A stretch of 64,000 bases of DNA, taken from Strongylocentrotus droebachiensis (taxonomy: Eukaryota > Echinodermata > Echinoidea > Camarodonta > Strongylocentrotidae). Positions 36,601-48,208 of the stretch are shown here, one piece after another (position 1 is the stretch's first letter; each line of letters starts with the position of its first letter). The notes under the pieces are model-generated. The model had not been told where the DNA came from and did no database searches. It saw nothing but the letters and a program-made list of their open reading frames with translations. Location of the stretch: the NCBI GenBank assembly GCA_035222895.1, contig JAVYIG010001044.1, forward strand, positions 1 to 64,000. The letters run 5' to 3'. Made by a program: the position numbers and the translations under genes.

Positions 36601-39600
36601 TGAGGGTTCAACCTTTCCCCTCAAAGCTACCCGCTTATTGTTATGTACATTATGGAATTTGGTTGAATGCATTGGGTAGTTAGGCTCCACTGCACTCTAC
36701 ATAGCTCCAACAGGTGATGCATATCTGAAGTGGGTGGGTTGCCTTACCTAGCAGTTTAGTGTCACTATATGCACAGAAGTCATACAGGCAGGACTTATGG
36801 GTTGAAGGTGAATGAAAGTTGAATTTTCATAGTTCACAAACATGGCATTTTGCGCTGCAATTCTAAATTCCATGGAGTATCAAGTTCACCAGGACTGACA
36901 TTGAAGTCTGCCCTGATTCCCTGCATTTAGTCAACCAAGTCAAACTGTAAGTTGAATCCATATTTGTATTACTTGTCCTTATGATAAATTACACATGTTT
37001 ATTTGTCATTGAGAGAGTCAAGGTCACAAGTGAACCTTTGAATTAGAGATAAAGAATGAAGACTGTGAATCATATCTCTAAAGTAATTAATGTCACCCTT
37101 TATACACTATTTTGTTCATTTATGAATTATAAAATAAAGTACATGTTTGCAGGATATGAACTCAGTATTCCAGGCTCTTTCGAAATTTTAGAAGGATATT
37201 TGTATGCAATGTAATTCATTATGACAGAAGCCTTTATTTCTGTTATGTATTTTAATTTATTGAATGATGATAATGATAGTTCTTGTCATAAGATATAAGT
37301 AGATGATGAATAATTTGGTATTATATTCCATAGACTATTCATAGCTTGGGTTAACGTTTAATTTTAGATGGTGTTCCGGCTAGGACTTACATAAAAAGTC
37401 CTCTTGTCAAAGTTTCATGCCACAATTCGTGGATCCCTACCAGTAACTACTAAGGAGATGGAGCAACACCTTCGTTATGGTGGTCATTGCAGTCAGCTTT
37501 AACCACGGACAACTAAAGTTTCAGCAACAGTTGAGTTACAGCTATGGTTTCTTCATTCTGGATGAACAAATATTTTAATATCACATCTTTGTATCTCCAG
37601 ACTCTAAAACGATAAACCTAAAAATATTTTAGTGTCAGTACTCTGTATAAATGTGTTACTCTGTGACAGCCAAGAATACAACCTCAGGGTTTGGATCAAT
37701 ATAATCCTTATATCTTTACATGTATTTCTATTGTTATCAGAAATAAATGAATAAAGATAAGGAGATTATGTTGTTCTTTGATACACAATGATATACAATT
37801 TGAATTCTTTGTTTATTGTGTAAATCTTCCTGTGAGAGTCTTAACTAGATACAAATTATAGTCACCTGAGTTTTACCCAGTTGTGACACCATAGATAATT
37901 ATATTTTGATGTAAAACTTAAATGTATCACTTCAATCCCTTTCCAAGCCTTGAAGTCCTTATAATAGTTCATCTATGAATGATGCAACGCTACTTAATGT
38001 ACATTCAGAAGATATGGGCCATGAGGATACTACCAAAATGCATCAGTAGTGATGGTATCTTCAAGATCATATTGGGTTTTTTTTTTTTTTACTTTACTTC
38101 ATCATTATAGCAAGATAAGCTAGACACCTAGTTTCCCAGTTTGACACTACAGTATGTATCCCAAAGTAGTACCGTTGAACACTATTGAGCTCTCCTCTAC
38201 TACTAAAGTGATCTTCATAAATTAACTTTCAAGAATAACGTTTTAAATATAAATTTGATTTTAAAGCCTATCTGCACTAGTTTGGCCAGGAGGGATTAGA
38301 CCTCCCTCCGTAGTCACTGGCAGATGGTTATCTCATCAAATCAGCTCTCAATTAACATAAGAAAAAGGGGATCATGGGGGACCTATGGATACCGCTTAGG
38401 CATTGTTGGCTATATAGAGGGTGCAAGTAGGTACAAGTAGTGCAGTCCGGCTTTAATGTAATGTGGCTGCCAGATACATATACTAATCATCTGGATACAA
38501 GCTTTTCAATGCCACTTTTTTTCCCTCAAAGATGCAGTAACGGTTATTTTATCAGAAACACAGCGTGAGCCATGTAGATATTTGAGCAGAATCTGCTTGC
38601 CTGCTTGCACTTGGATGTTAGACTACTGATTAAAGTGTTCATTATCGCAGACATCTTGGCACAAAGACATTGGCCTCCTGACTTGTATGTAGAGGGACTA
38701 ATTGTGGCGGTTTTGGGATGTGTAATGCTTGTCCTTGGTGGCGGATCAGATTGTCATGGTTTTGTGTTGCCCAGGATTTGTGACAAGTGTTTAACACTTA
38801 CTCTCTGCCTTGATGAAATGGACTTGGGGTTGATACAGCTGGGCTGGTACCAGACGGCACACCCTTGGATAACTTCTCTACATCCTTTGCTTCCATCCTG
38901 TCTGATATCACACACGCTAGCTCCTTTGATAAAAAAGGCTCCACAACCTACGGATTGAAAGAAAAAAACAAACATTGAGATTGCAATTGAAAATTTGGGG
39001 GCATTTGATTTTCAATAATAATTAATTTTCTTTGTTATTCTTACATGTACATTACATATCTTCATAGTTTTAGATTTTGTGTGCTGTAAACCATTTAAAA
39101 CGACTTTTTAACATGTATTTTTCCTTCGTGAACTCCCGGGGGGGGTACTCAGATTATAGTCGGACGGGGGTGTGCGGCTGAGACCTCCGAACCCATACCC
39201 ACATCCAAGGGTCCTTTTGCTGAAATAGGTACCCATGTCTAAGGATTTTTTGTCAAAAATGGACCCATGTCTAAGGATTTCAAACTTCAAATATTACATT
39301 TTTTAGCTGTAATAATACACTCCAGCAAAGCATATGGAGAGTCAACGCTAATGCATATTGACCTCTAGCACTGCACTACGCGTTAATAGGCAGCATTTAA
39401 ATATATGAATAGTCAATACACTCATAACACAGAGATGCACACAATCATGCCGATGCGGCTGATCGGCAAGTTCGACAGTGGACTCACAATTTGATTTTTT
39501 AAATTATTCTTTCAAACATCGGAAAGTTAAAAAATGTATATTACTGCTATTTAGATCTTATTGATTGTCACTAAAGTATTGATTTTTAGTGAAATTGGTT

Positions 39601-42600
39601 GAGTTTTACACAGTGGTGTTTGAAATGTTGAGAATCAATACTAATAGTAATAGCACAGCTTTTAATACACAGCCAGGATAGTAATGCACCTATGTGTGTA
39701 ATAATACAATGGCCAATAATTTTGCAGTTTCTCGATAAAGTTCTTTATTAGTAAACTGTACCATACTACATGTAGTTTACAAGTAGTTTACACACATAAA
39801 GATGAAAACACCATGCAACATAATAATACTGTGCTAGCACCTCTAGCATCTGTTTTAATTGAAGGACTTTTCCTGTTAACGTACCCGTACACGAGCTCTC
39901 AAGCATTGGCTATATAGCTCCCTGCTTGAGCCCCGCTGCTGGCCGGCTGCTGGGCAGAGGGTACGCAGGGTATAGCTGCCGATCTTTCAGCGTGCGAAGC
40001 GCTACAAGTTTCCGGGGGTACGACCCCTATACGGGCGGATACCATACCTAGCGCGCATTATGCCATATGAGTACCCGGTATAGAGCCCATGGGGTCCTGA
40101 TATATGTGGTACCCCGGGATCTAGTTGACTTTACGAGCTACGTACGGACACCCACTGACTTAGAGGTCAGTGCGTACACCTCGTACACTGGAAATGCAAT
40201 CATCGAAGGGTCCATTTATTTAGAGATGGGAGAGATTTAGGCATTTTCAATGTAGGAGCAAATCCCAAAATCCAGGAGAAAATGAGGGAGAAAAGAGGGG
40301 AAAGGAATAAATGAAAAAAGGGACCCATGTCTAAGGATTTTTTTAATGAAAAGGGGACCCATGTCTAAGGATCTTTCCTGAAAAAGTCACCCTTCCGAGC
40401 GGCACATCCCCGTATACCCAATATACGTGAGTACCCCCCCCCCGGGCGTGAACTATGGTACAAAACGTATCCAGTGCAAATTCTTATAGCTTGCAAAGGA
40501 AACACGAGGAAACTCAGTTCAATCATTTGAATTCAGTTTAAGTATGTTGTAACCCACATTCTCCATGGACTTATACCTATCATCATCATCATCATCATCA
40601 TTTGTTAAAGATAAACTCCAGTTCTGGTAATGCAATTGCATTGTGAAAGAAAAGGTGTGGAATGGATCAGAAACAGTTGATCATGTAGCATGTAAGTATT
40701 GGTGTGCACTGCAAGGTTCTGGAGTCATCAAAATCATAATAAATTTGGCCGAGTCTTGGTAAAGTAACAAGCACTGTACACAGAAAGCTATATATGGGAC
40801 AACACACATGGTGTCGGGTCTAGTACTACCTTGATGTCCTTGTCTTTCTTTGCTCATTTCTCAGCCAGTATACATTTTGTTCCAAAATTGTTTGGCACAT
40901 GTTATTTATTTGTAATCTTGAACATTCAGTGTAAGTTTCGTTTGATTCTGTGAGAATTAATTTTCTTTTTTTTTACCAGAACTGGAGTTTATCTTTAAAG
41001 TCAGCATTTTACCTCTTCCGTGGCGTTACCGATTTTTGCCCCATGATGACACTCCCTCCACTTTTTTCTTGTCTCAAGCATCTTCCTCATTTCGACCAAC
41101 CTTATTGCTTTCTTTCTTTCTTCACCATATCTTTCCATGAAGTCTTCAGCTCCCTTTAATACCACCCACTTCCATATTCCAAGCTCATTTCACAGGTGCA
41201 TCATTTTCCCTTCTCAACACAATAACCATCCATTCATTTGAAAGCTACCTGTCACAAAACAGCTTTAATACTAAATTCAATTATAATCACTGGTGGAATA
41301 AGCACCTGCAGCTCCCACGAGTCCTCTGGCATGCACAAAGAGTGTGCATCAATTCTCAAAGTGAATGGAGAAGGGTGTTTGTGTCACCCTCTAAACAGCA
41401 GGGGGGAGTTTCAAAAAGTCAAACTTAACTCTAAGTTGGACTTAAACATTATGGAGAGCCCTTTGTAGCCTTAAAACAAAACATATTCGAAGGCACAAAA
41501 TGTTATTATTTAGACTTTTCATAAATTTCACATCAAGAACATTAAATCTTCTTGATAATAGAAAATATTAATGATTTGAATCAGTATTTTATGCCTTGTA
41601 AAATAACTTTTAGAATTTGTTTTCAAAGATACTAACAGCTTTCCATAATTGTTAAGTCCAACTTAGAGTTAAGTTCGACTTAGGATCTTTGTGAAACACC
41701 CCCTAGATTATTTAAAACTTCTACCATCTGACAATTATAGAGGAGCTTTGATGTACTTACCCCTCCCAATTCTTCTACATCTGCCTTGAGTCTGGTGAAC
41801 TGATGTTTGCGTCTTGGCCCCGTTAGCTCCAAGTAAAACTTTTTTCCTTCTAGGGGCCTCTTTGCTGGAAAGTCGAGTTTCCTCCCTCGATTACTCTGTT
41901 CACCTAGAGGTTGAGAAATAATCATGCATCATGAATATTATTATGTATAGAAACCATTTTCCTTTTTTAAATTGTTGAATGAATCATTTATGTAATCGTT
42001 ACATTAATGATAATCTTAATATCTGAGAATGACTGAAAACTTAATTTTCACAGAAGGAAACTAAATTAGCACTGAATTACCAATACCATTAGCAAAAAAT
42101 CTAGGGAAAACCTGTTTTCATAAATGGATCAGTCTAACATTGGTATATTAATATAGTCAGACAAAAACAAGAATGCAACACATACACAACACATCCATAA
42201 TCTTCAGGCCTTCTAAATCATGCCTTCCAATTCTTTTGATGAAACCAAATGACCTTAGATGCTTCTTATAAGTATCAGCTTGCATGGTGATTTAGATATA
42301 CACTAGGCTTACGGTTGCACCTTGTGAGAGAGGGGGGGAGGATTGGGGAGTCCTGTAAAGGACTCTCAGTTATCTTTCTTTCTTGAGAGTGTGTGCAGTC
42401 CTGAAAAGGACAGTTGGTAATCTTTCTTCAGCTTGTAATTCTAAAGAGAACTATAGCGCCGGTTGGAGAGGATGGGTAGTAGGAGTTGCTCAACGTTTTG
42501 AACAGGTTGATTATCCATCGTCAGGAGTGAATTACCATTTTTTTTAAAGGGTCAAATGGTGTGTAAGAAACCAATAATAGAGTAACAAACCTTTGCCATC

Positions 42601-42657
42601 ATTACTAGGCCCAGCCACAGGTAGACCAGGTGGGGTCTTGCTTCTTGACTTCTTCAT
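25820..42657 (-). CDS. DBF4: DBF4-type activator of CDC7 kinase, 13 coding exons
   Basis: Regulatory subunit of CDC7 (the DDK kinase that phosphorylates MCM to fire replication origins in the nucleus). Coding exons, in transcription order: 42657-42591, 41903-41761, 38947-38802, 36342-36288, 36088-36044, 35073-35007, 33901-33843, 33565-33526, 33008-32963, 32457-32290, 31260-31113, 30645-30488, 29342-25820. Every junction is GT-AG and in phase; total about 1554 residues. Motif N (BRCT-like) spans exons 2-3 and 5-7 (GKKFYLELTG, VVEPFLSKELACVIS, RGKAIVQKATKSQ). Motif M, which contacts the kinase, is in exons 9-10 (QLTKPYLKAEDTSRRFRP). The motif C zinc finger spans exons 11-12 (FCEFCSVKYSNLEK | HLETEQHKKF; C-x2-C-x9-H-x5-H). 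The protein is about twice the length of human DBF4 because of its last exon, and nearer to Drosophila Chiffon. Confidence 0.95.
31620..31835. mobile_element. MITE of the AAAGGGCAATCCAA family, copy 2
   Basis: The right end GGTTGGATTACCCTTTAA and the core GATCTTATATTTCAAACATTTGTA match 22585-22805; the left end is more worn. It lies in the DBF4 intron between exons 10 and 11. Confidence 0.75.
32130..32266. repeat. Partial copy of the GGGGGAGTTTCA foldback
   Basis: TAAGTCCAACTTAGAGATAAG ... GACTTTTGTGAAACACCCCC matches the right half of 41402-41704, including the upstream CTAACAGCTTTCCATAATTG. No left end is evident. It abuts the DBF4 exon 10 donor. Confidence 0.7.
32490..32590. repeat. 15-bp-type minisatellite in DBF4 intron
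   Basis: Alternating ATAAGGATACCCTGT and ATAAGGAAATCTGT units, about seven in all, starting 33 nt upstream of the exon 10 acceptor (minus strand). Confidence 0.85.
35131..35690. repeat. 80-bp minisatellite, about seven units
   Basis: TTCAAGGCACAAAT starts each unit at 35131, 35211, 35290, 35370, 35450, 35530 and 35610. Units 4-6 are nearly identical; the outer ones diverge. It begins 58 nt from the DBF4 exon 6 acceptor on the intron side. Unit boundaries share a CTGCAGGTTC motif. Confidence 0.92.
36400..38150. repeat. Local duplicated stretch in DBF4 intron
   Basis: 36403-36580 (CCATAGATAATTATGTTTTGA ... CACTTCAATCCTGTCCAAGCC ... GGGCCATGAGGAAACT) recurs in the same orientation at about 37889-38075 with modest change. 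The sequence between has no recognised gene. Confidence 0.75.
38262..38457 (+). mobile_element. ~190-bp TTAA-type MITE, copy 6
   Basis: The most complete copy: TTTAAAGCCTATCTGCACTAG start, GTAGTGCAGTCCGGCTTTAA end, full core. It lies in a DBF4 intron, downstream of exon 3 in transcription. Confidence 0.8.
39133..40447. mobile_element. CCCGGGG-ended foldback element, copy 2 (long)
   Basis: The left end is CCCGGGGGGGGTACTCAG followed by ACGGGGGTGTGCGGCT. The right end is AGCGGCACATCCCCGT ... GTGAGTACCCCCCCCCCGGG. Several copies of ACCCATGTCTAAGGAT sit near each end. It is four times longer than copy 1, and the extra 39310-40200 has no recognised coding capacity. It lies in the DBF4 intron between exons 2 and 3. 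Confidence 0.75.
41402..41704. mobile_element. Foldback MITE with GGGGGAGTTTCA ends
   Basis: GGGGGGAGTTTCAAAAAGTC and AACTCTAAGTTGGACTTA at the left are mirrored by TAAGTCCAACTTAGAGTT and GATCTTTGTGAAACACCCCC at the right. A related right half lies at 32185-32266. It sits in the DBF4 intron, about 57 nt past the exon 2 donor. Confidence 0.8.
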
Positions 42658-42724
42658 CTTGACTTGGGTCTTGTTCACACACTAGACACTATATGATTTG
42701 TAATTAGCGCCTCCAAGAGGCTGA

Positions 42725-42745
42725 TCACGTTTCCTTCACAGCCAT
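42725..42745 (-). promoter_or_regulatory. Short upstream ORF in DBF4 5' UTR
   Basis: An ATG at 42745 opens a six-codon frame (MAVKET) ending TGA, 68 nt upstream of the DBF4 start at 42657. It sits just inside the exon whose acceptor (TTTTCCTTATCAG) ends at 42750, so it would be in the mature 5' UTR. Confidence 0.6.
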
Positions 42746-43685
42746 TGTTCTGATAAGGAAAATAAATCGATTCAATTCAATTCATTCATTCAACGATATA
42801 AAAATAGTAAATGTACAATACAATAGAACATGTTGACATACAATGTAATCATATATAAAGTTAACATATTGTTAGGGGCAACCAAAAAAAGATCCAAGAT
42901 TTTGTGAACTGCATTCATGGTGCCCCTTTTACAAAATTAACAAATTACAAGTAAAACATTAGTAATAATCACACACAGACACATAAATGGAGTCGAGATA
43001 ATGCTCAATGAAAATTGATCAAAGCTTCCTTGTCATAAACCGGGAGATTCTACATCGTTGGCGGGAGAGCAGGAGGAAGGCGTGGTGGCGGGAGTCTCCC
43101 TCCAAATGCGGGAGGGTTGACAGCCCTGCCATAGATTATAAATCAAATAACCCCCCAAAAGAAAATATGGTGTTTATTTTGTTTTGCTCAAGAATTCTCA
43201 CCTAAGCATGTGATACGTTTTCTTTCCTTGCTTTAATGCTTGCCATTTTTTTGTATTGTGCCCCTCCCCCCACCCCCCTTCACAAAAAACCTGGGTCTTC
43301 CTCTGATTTTGTAACACTTTAATCTGAAGCACCGAGTACTACTACTAGACATAGATCTATATGGAGAGCAGAGGTGCACAACAATGTGGGAGACTCTTTC
43401 CTGTTTGGAAAATAGCTGTCTCTATTGTCAGAGACTTTTGTCAAAATTTTCAGTAGCCTGTTTGGGAGAGTCGCCCATTCAAGGGATTGCCTGCCTCGTC
43501 CAAATTAAAAATGTGATAAGCAGGTTCGATCATCATGAAAAATGAACACTTTGACAGACTACTACTGATCCGCCTAGGTCTATTACTAGGGAGGCCAATG
43601 CCCAAATCTAACTTTTTAATTACGAATTTGTTTAAAATAAAACAAAGATTAAAAGAAAGCATTTACTTTCACTAAGAAAACTCAC

Positions 43686-43760
43686 CCATCTGCCGACTCC
43701 AGAAGTTCCATAAAATAGGAGATATCCAGCTTGCAAACACTCCCTTCCTTCTACGCCTTG
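43686..43760 (-). other. Possible 5' noncoding exon end of DBF4 (proximal)
   Basis: On the minus strand GGCAGATGG|GTGAGTT at 43686/43685 is a good donor that could splice to the acceptor at 42750. The upstream limit of the exon cannot be fixed. Confidence 0.35.
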
Positions 43761-43880
43761 GCCGTACGCAAGAGCCTTGAAACAGATAAATTCATGTCGC
43801 GAAATTACGTTGATAATTAGACAGGCCCGAGGCAATGGGCGTGTCATTGTCCGGACAAAGTTCATGATGAAGTTTAAAAC

Positions 43881-43890
43881 TTCGCGCGAA
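43881..43890. promoter_or_regulatory. Palindromic E2F-like site upstream of DBF4
   Basis: TTCGCGCGAA followed by AG is a near-perfect E2F palindrome. It lies about 1.2 kb upstream of the DBF4 start codon. DBF4 is a known G1/S, E2F-driven gene in animals. Whether this is promoter or first intron depends on which first exon is used. Confidence 0.5.
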
Positions 43891-44556
43891 AGTGCAATCA
43901 CTCAACAGCGGCTAGCCTTGAATCGGTCGCACACGTACACACCGCGCAGGCAAGCCCCAATGCAGGCTGAAATCCAGCCATCAGTGTGCGAACGATTCCA
44001 TCTTCTACTACTACGAGCCGAAGGCGATGGTTCAAAAATGAAGAAGGAATATACAAATTGGCAGCTAAGAAACATATATAATTCATTGATATTTACCTTA
44101 GATGTGTATTCCAACAATTTGATTTCCTCATGAGTATTCCTTATTATCAACGATCGAGAAGTTACGAGGTCCAATTAACATCCATCTTGCAGCGAACACA
44201 GTAGCATGATCCATGCAACGTACGTCATGTACGTGTACTAATATTTCTCTCACTCTCTCTCTCTCTCTCTCTCCCTTTCGCTATACGTAACATACACACT
44301 CACTAACCATGTGTCATACAACACACACCTTCAAATCATGGCTTTCATTTCAATTCTCAATTGGAGTATAGACTGCTCACGTAGACTTTTTTTTTTACTG
44401 AAATATTTTTTTTAACACTTCTCATACATTATACTGCACGACACTCGTATCTAGTGCTGTGAGAATAAGGTACTAGGGTCTATAAATAAGACTACGCTTT
44501 GCGCACGATCTGACCGGAGCTCAGTGGAGCTCAGACATATGTCGCAATACCCTTTA

Positions 44557-44580
44557 TTTTTGGCGCGAACAATGACGTCA
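44557..44580. promoter_or_regulatory. E2F-like site next to a CRE palindrome
   Basis: TTTTTGGCGCGAAC (44557-44570) matches the E2F consensus TTTSGCGC, and TGACGTCA (44573-44580) is a full CRE/ATF palindrome. The pair lies about 1.9 kb upstream of the DBF4 start codon. Confidence 0.45.
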
Positions 44581-45915
44581 CTGTTCACAGTTTTTCTTCT
44601 CATTTTGAGATGGATGTAGCTATAGGGCTCAAACCAACGCAAGATTGACAGAAACATCGTACTCTATCTACTTTCGAATGTTCAGTTTGTAAAAATCTGT
44701 ATTTAAAAAGATATAATCTTTTTTCTTTATATTTTCTAGTTGTTAGAAGTGGCAATTGTGAACATCTGAAATGTTGATCTCTATCAAAAGTTCTTTACTC
44801 AAAACGGATCCCATATTTTTAGTGTCTACCTTCAGCCCATGAGAAGGTTTTTAGTGAGCAAACCTCTACGCCCTCTAGGATTTTCTTAGTCTGGGATGCG
44901 CGTTCGTAAAGTTGTTCTGCTACGAGAATTATTGGACTCAAATACGTCAAAATCTGCAAGATCGTCAACAAATGGTGAAAGACTGTTACAGATCCGTGAT
45001 TATAGGTATGTTGTGAAATGTATGATTGTATTTTCTTTTCTTATTTTCATCAATTTTTTTTTTTACATCATTTTTTTCCCTCTGCTAATTTTTTGAAGTG
45101 GGCGACGAGCGCACAAATCGTAGGCGTAGAAGCCTTACGCCCGGGCATTGGCCTCCCTACTATTACTTCATGACTTGTGTTTTTAATTTTCTAACACATT
45201 TTTTTGGTTCTCATCCACATGCACAAACAATTCACTTTTGACCTCAGATGCAGAGTGGAAATATTTTGGTTGGAACAAAACTGTCTTGTTGTTGGTGTTG
45301 TTTAATTCTTTCGTATTTATGGTTTTAACTGTTTAAGAGCCCATTATGGAAGACAGTTTCTCAAGACCAAGTGGGAAAAAATCTCCAAAACTGCCCCATG
45401 GCCATGCATGTACGCAATGTCACTTAGACTCAGACTCAGAGCATGATCACCAATCCCAGTTGCACTGCAGTCTATATTTCTAGTGTAGTTTTGTTTACAT
45501 CACTCTTCACACAGACAAATGGTAGCCAACTAAGGCTTGGTGATATCATTGACATTATCATATTTCATATTATCACCGAGTCCTCGCCCTAGATCTAGGG
45601 ACAACCACATCGTTTCACACAATGTGAGATGTTCGTAGACCTAGCGCGCGCTTTAAAATTTAAAGAGCCGCTTCATATGCACTGAACACAAACACACACA
45701 AAGCTCATTGCCAAAATTACAAAAACACAGATCTCAATCACTCGCAAAAAAATAAGTCACAGAAACAAAATGATACGATTTTTACTTACACCTAAAGTGC
45801 ATGATCATGACATTGAGGTGCACTAGATCGGCAACTAGATCTAGGTATGAGACAAACGCTGCAGACAAGTAATAAACAACAAAATATCTTACAAACCAAC
45901 TAGCACATTTGCTCA

Positions 45916-46000
45916 CCTGCAATGGTTTTACTACACTGCCATTTTCATTCACGGTTTACGGGTTTACGTTTGTTGTACGTGCCCGGTGGGTCACGTGATA
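45916..46000 (-). other. Possible distal promoter and 5' noncoding exon
   Basis: On the minus strand a CACGTG E-box (45992-45997) in a CG-richer stretch is followed by sequence ending CCATTGCAG|GTGAGC at about 45916, a strong donor. It has no open frame longer than ATGGCAGTGTAG. It may be the first exon of DBF4 with a 3.2-kb first intron. Confidence 0.35.
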
Positions 46001-46106
46001 CAGACGCGGGATGGAATGGTTTTGATAGCAGCTAGCTCACAGCTGGCTGCGAATGCGAGACATGAGATATTTTCAAGTGAGAAAAATTAAGATTGATCAG
46101 AAGAGG

Positions 46107-46285
46107 AATGGATGGATGGAGGGATGGAAGGATGGAGGGATGGAAGGATGGAGGGATGGAAGGATGGATGGAGAGATAAAGAGATAGAGAGATATAAAGA
46201 TAGATATGAATAGATGGATAGATAATTCATAGTCTTATAATTAGGTGGATGCTGGATGGATGGATGGAGATAGATAGAAAGAGAG
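46107..46285. repeat. (GGAT)n / (GATA)n simple repeat
   Basis: GGATGGATGGAGGGATGGAAG-type repeats pass into GATAGATA. The Penelope-like element inserted at its right border; similar AT-rich GATA sequence resumes after 51101. Confidence 0.85.
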
Positions 46286-46298
46286 ATATATATAATGT

Positions 46299-47338
46299 TG
46301 CTAAATATATTACTCATTGCGGATATAGTATCGAAAATAATATCGCTAGTGATATTCGTTTGTCTCGCAATGTGGTCAATAAGGAATCTAATAGATCACG
46401 ACGTTTCGTATGCTACTGCAATACTTCGTCAGGTGATAAAAACTGTTGTAAGCAAGGGTCTTTTATACTTTACGGGAGGACCGTAAAGCGGTCTAAAATT
46501 CGATCGATAATTGGAACAATAACGCCCAATGCCTATTGGTCGACGCACACGGTGATCGACCAATCACCAAGGCCGCTGGTTCGGCCGCTGGTTCGGCTGA
46601 TGCACCAGGCCTATTGGCCGACGCATACGGTACTCGACCAATCAACGGGCCGCTGGCTCGGGCCGTCTGCTGAATGGAATCGACCGTTGTTGGCTGGCAG
46701 GACGGCGAGTGTCATGGCGGCGTATCGTCCGCATCCAAAATTCGGGGATATCGATCCCGTTGTCTCTGTTGAAATTATTAGGATTGAGACGGATATTGAT
46801 AGCTTCTTTTACCCTCCGTGTATACCAATGCCGTTCTTGGGAAAGGCACTGAACCCCGTCCCAGTCTGGTTGATGCTGGTTGTCCCAAGCATGTTCGGCT
46901 ACGGCTGAGTTGTCAGTTCGACGGAGTCTGACGTCCCTCTTATGCTCAGTGATTCTTTCTTTTATCGGACGGGCAGTTTCACCGATGTAGGATCTATCAC
47001 ATCCTTTACAAGGGATGTTGTACACAATGCCGTCCCGTCTATGTGGAGGAATTGGATCCTTGGGGCGTGTAAGTTGTTGACGTAGGGTGGTATCTGATCT
47101 GAAAACCGTTCGAATGCCATGGCTCTCTAGGCGGCGCTTGAGTTGTTGGGAGACCCCATCAATGTACGGCAAGACTGTAAAAGTCTTGTATACCTTCTGA
47201 TCCCTGGGTTCCGACGATCTATTCTTGGTATTGTGTATAAAACGGCGTGGGTAACCGTTGAGACTCAGGGCACTGCGAACACGGGTCCGTTCTGTGCATG
47301 GCTGTTGTGGACTTGTCACAATGCGTGAAGCTCTGTCA
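46299..47338 (-). repeat. Inverted arm of the Penelope-like element
   Basis: Reverse complement of the element's 3' terminal repeat. It meets the direct copy at a 2-bp overlap (CA, 47337-47338), making a 2-kb near-perfect palindrome. Its open frame (47388-46642) is the C-terminal nuclease part only. Confidence 0.92.
46395..46437 (-). ncRNA. Hammerhead ribozyme motif in the inverted arm
   Basis: Same 43-nt motif on the minus strand; a transcript reading leftwards from the inverted arm's TATA box would carry it. Confidence 0.78.
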
Positions 47339-48178
47339 CAACAGCCATGCACAGAACGGACCCGTGTTCGCAGTGCCCTGAGTCTCAACGGTTACCCACG
47401 CCGTTTTATACACAATACCAAGAATAGATCGTCGGAACCCAGGGATCAGAAGGTATACAAGACTTTTACAGTCTTGCCGTACATTGATGGGGTCTCCCAA
47501 CAACTCAAGCGCCGCCTAGAGAGCCATGGCATTCGAACGGTTTTCAGATCAGATACCACCCTACGTCAACAACTTACACGCCCCAAGGATCCAATTCCTC
47601 CACATAGACGGGACGGCATTGTGTACAACATCCCTTGTAAAGGATGTGATAGATCCTACATCGGTGAAACTGCCCGTCCGATAAAAGAAAGAATCACTGA
47701 GCATAAGAGGGACGTCAGACTCCGTCGAACTGACAACTCAGCCGTAGCCGAACATGCTTGGGACAACCAGCATCAACCAGACTGGGACGGGGTTCAGTGC
47801 CTTTCCCAAGAACGGCATTGGTATACACGGAGGGTAAAAGAAGCTATCAATATCCGTCTCAATCCTAATAATTTCAACAGAGACAACGGGATCGATATCC
47901 CCGAATTTTGGATGCGGACGATACGCCGCCATGACACTCGCCGTCCTGCCAGCCAACAACGGTCGATTCCATTCAGCAGACGGCCCGAGCCAGCGGCCCG
48001 TTGATTGGTCGAGTACCGTATGCGTCGGCCAATAGGCCTGGTGCATCAGCCGAACCAGCGGCCGAACCAGCGGCCTTGGTGATTGGTCGATCACCGTGTG
48101 CGTCGACCAATAGGCATTGGGCGTTATTGTTCCAATTATCGATCGAATTTTAGACCGCTTTACGGTCCTCCCGTAAAG

Positions 48179-48186
48179 TATAAAAG
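48179..48186 (+). promoter_or_regulatory. TATA box of the Penelope-like promoter
   Basis: TATAAAAG preceded by a cluster of ATTGG motifs. A start site 25-30 nt downstream would fall at the first helix of the hammerhead motif (48209). Confidence 0.65.
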
Positions 48187-48208
48187 ACCCTTGCTTACAA
48201 CAGTTTTT

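Larger units (their letters stand above)
42750..45915. other. Upstream region of DBF4 without recognised protein gene
   Basis: Apart from the candidate sites listed separately, I see only short unsupported frames, a CG-richer stretch at 43780-43990, a CT microsatellite at 44247-44275 and a repeat-like GGCGGGAG stretch near 43060-43110. Confidence 0.5.

Noticed and set aside
38605-38958. 117-residue plus-strand frame
   Set aside because: Antisense of DBF4 exon 3.
46249-46908. 219-residue plus-strand frame and its copies at 47738-48436 and 50513-51277
   Set aside because: Antisense of the Penelope-like terminal repeat; present in all three copies only because the repeats are identical.
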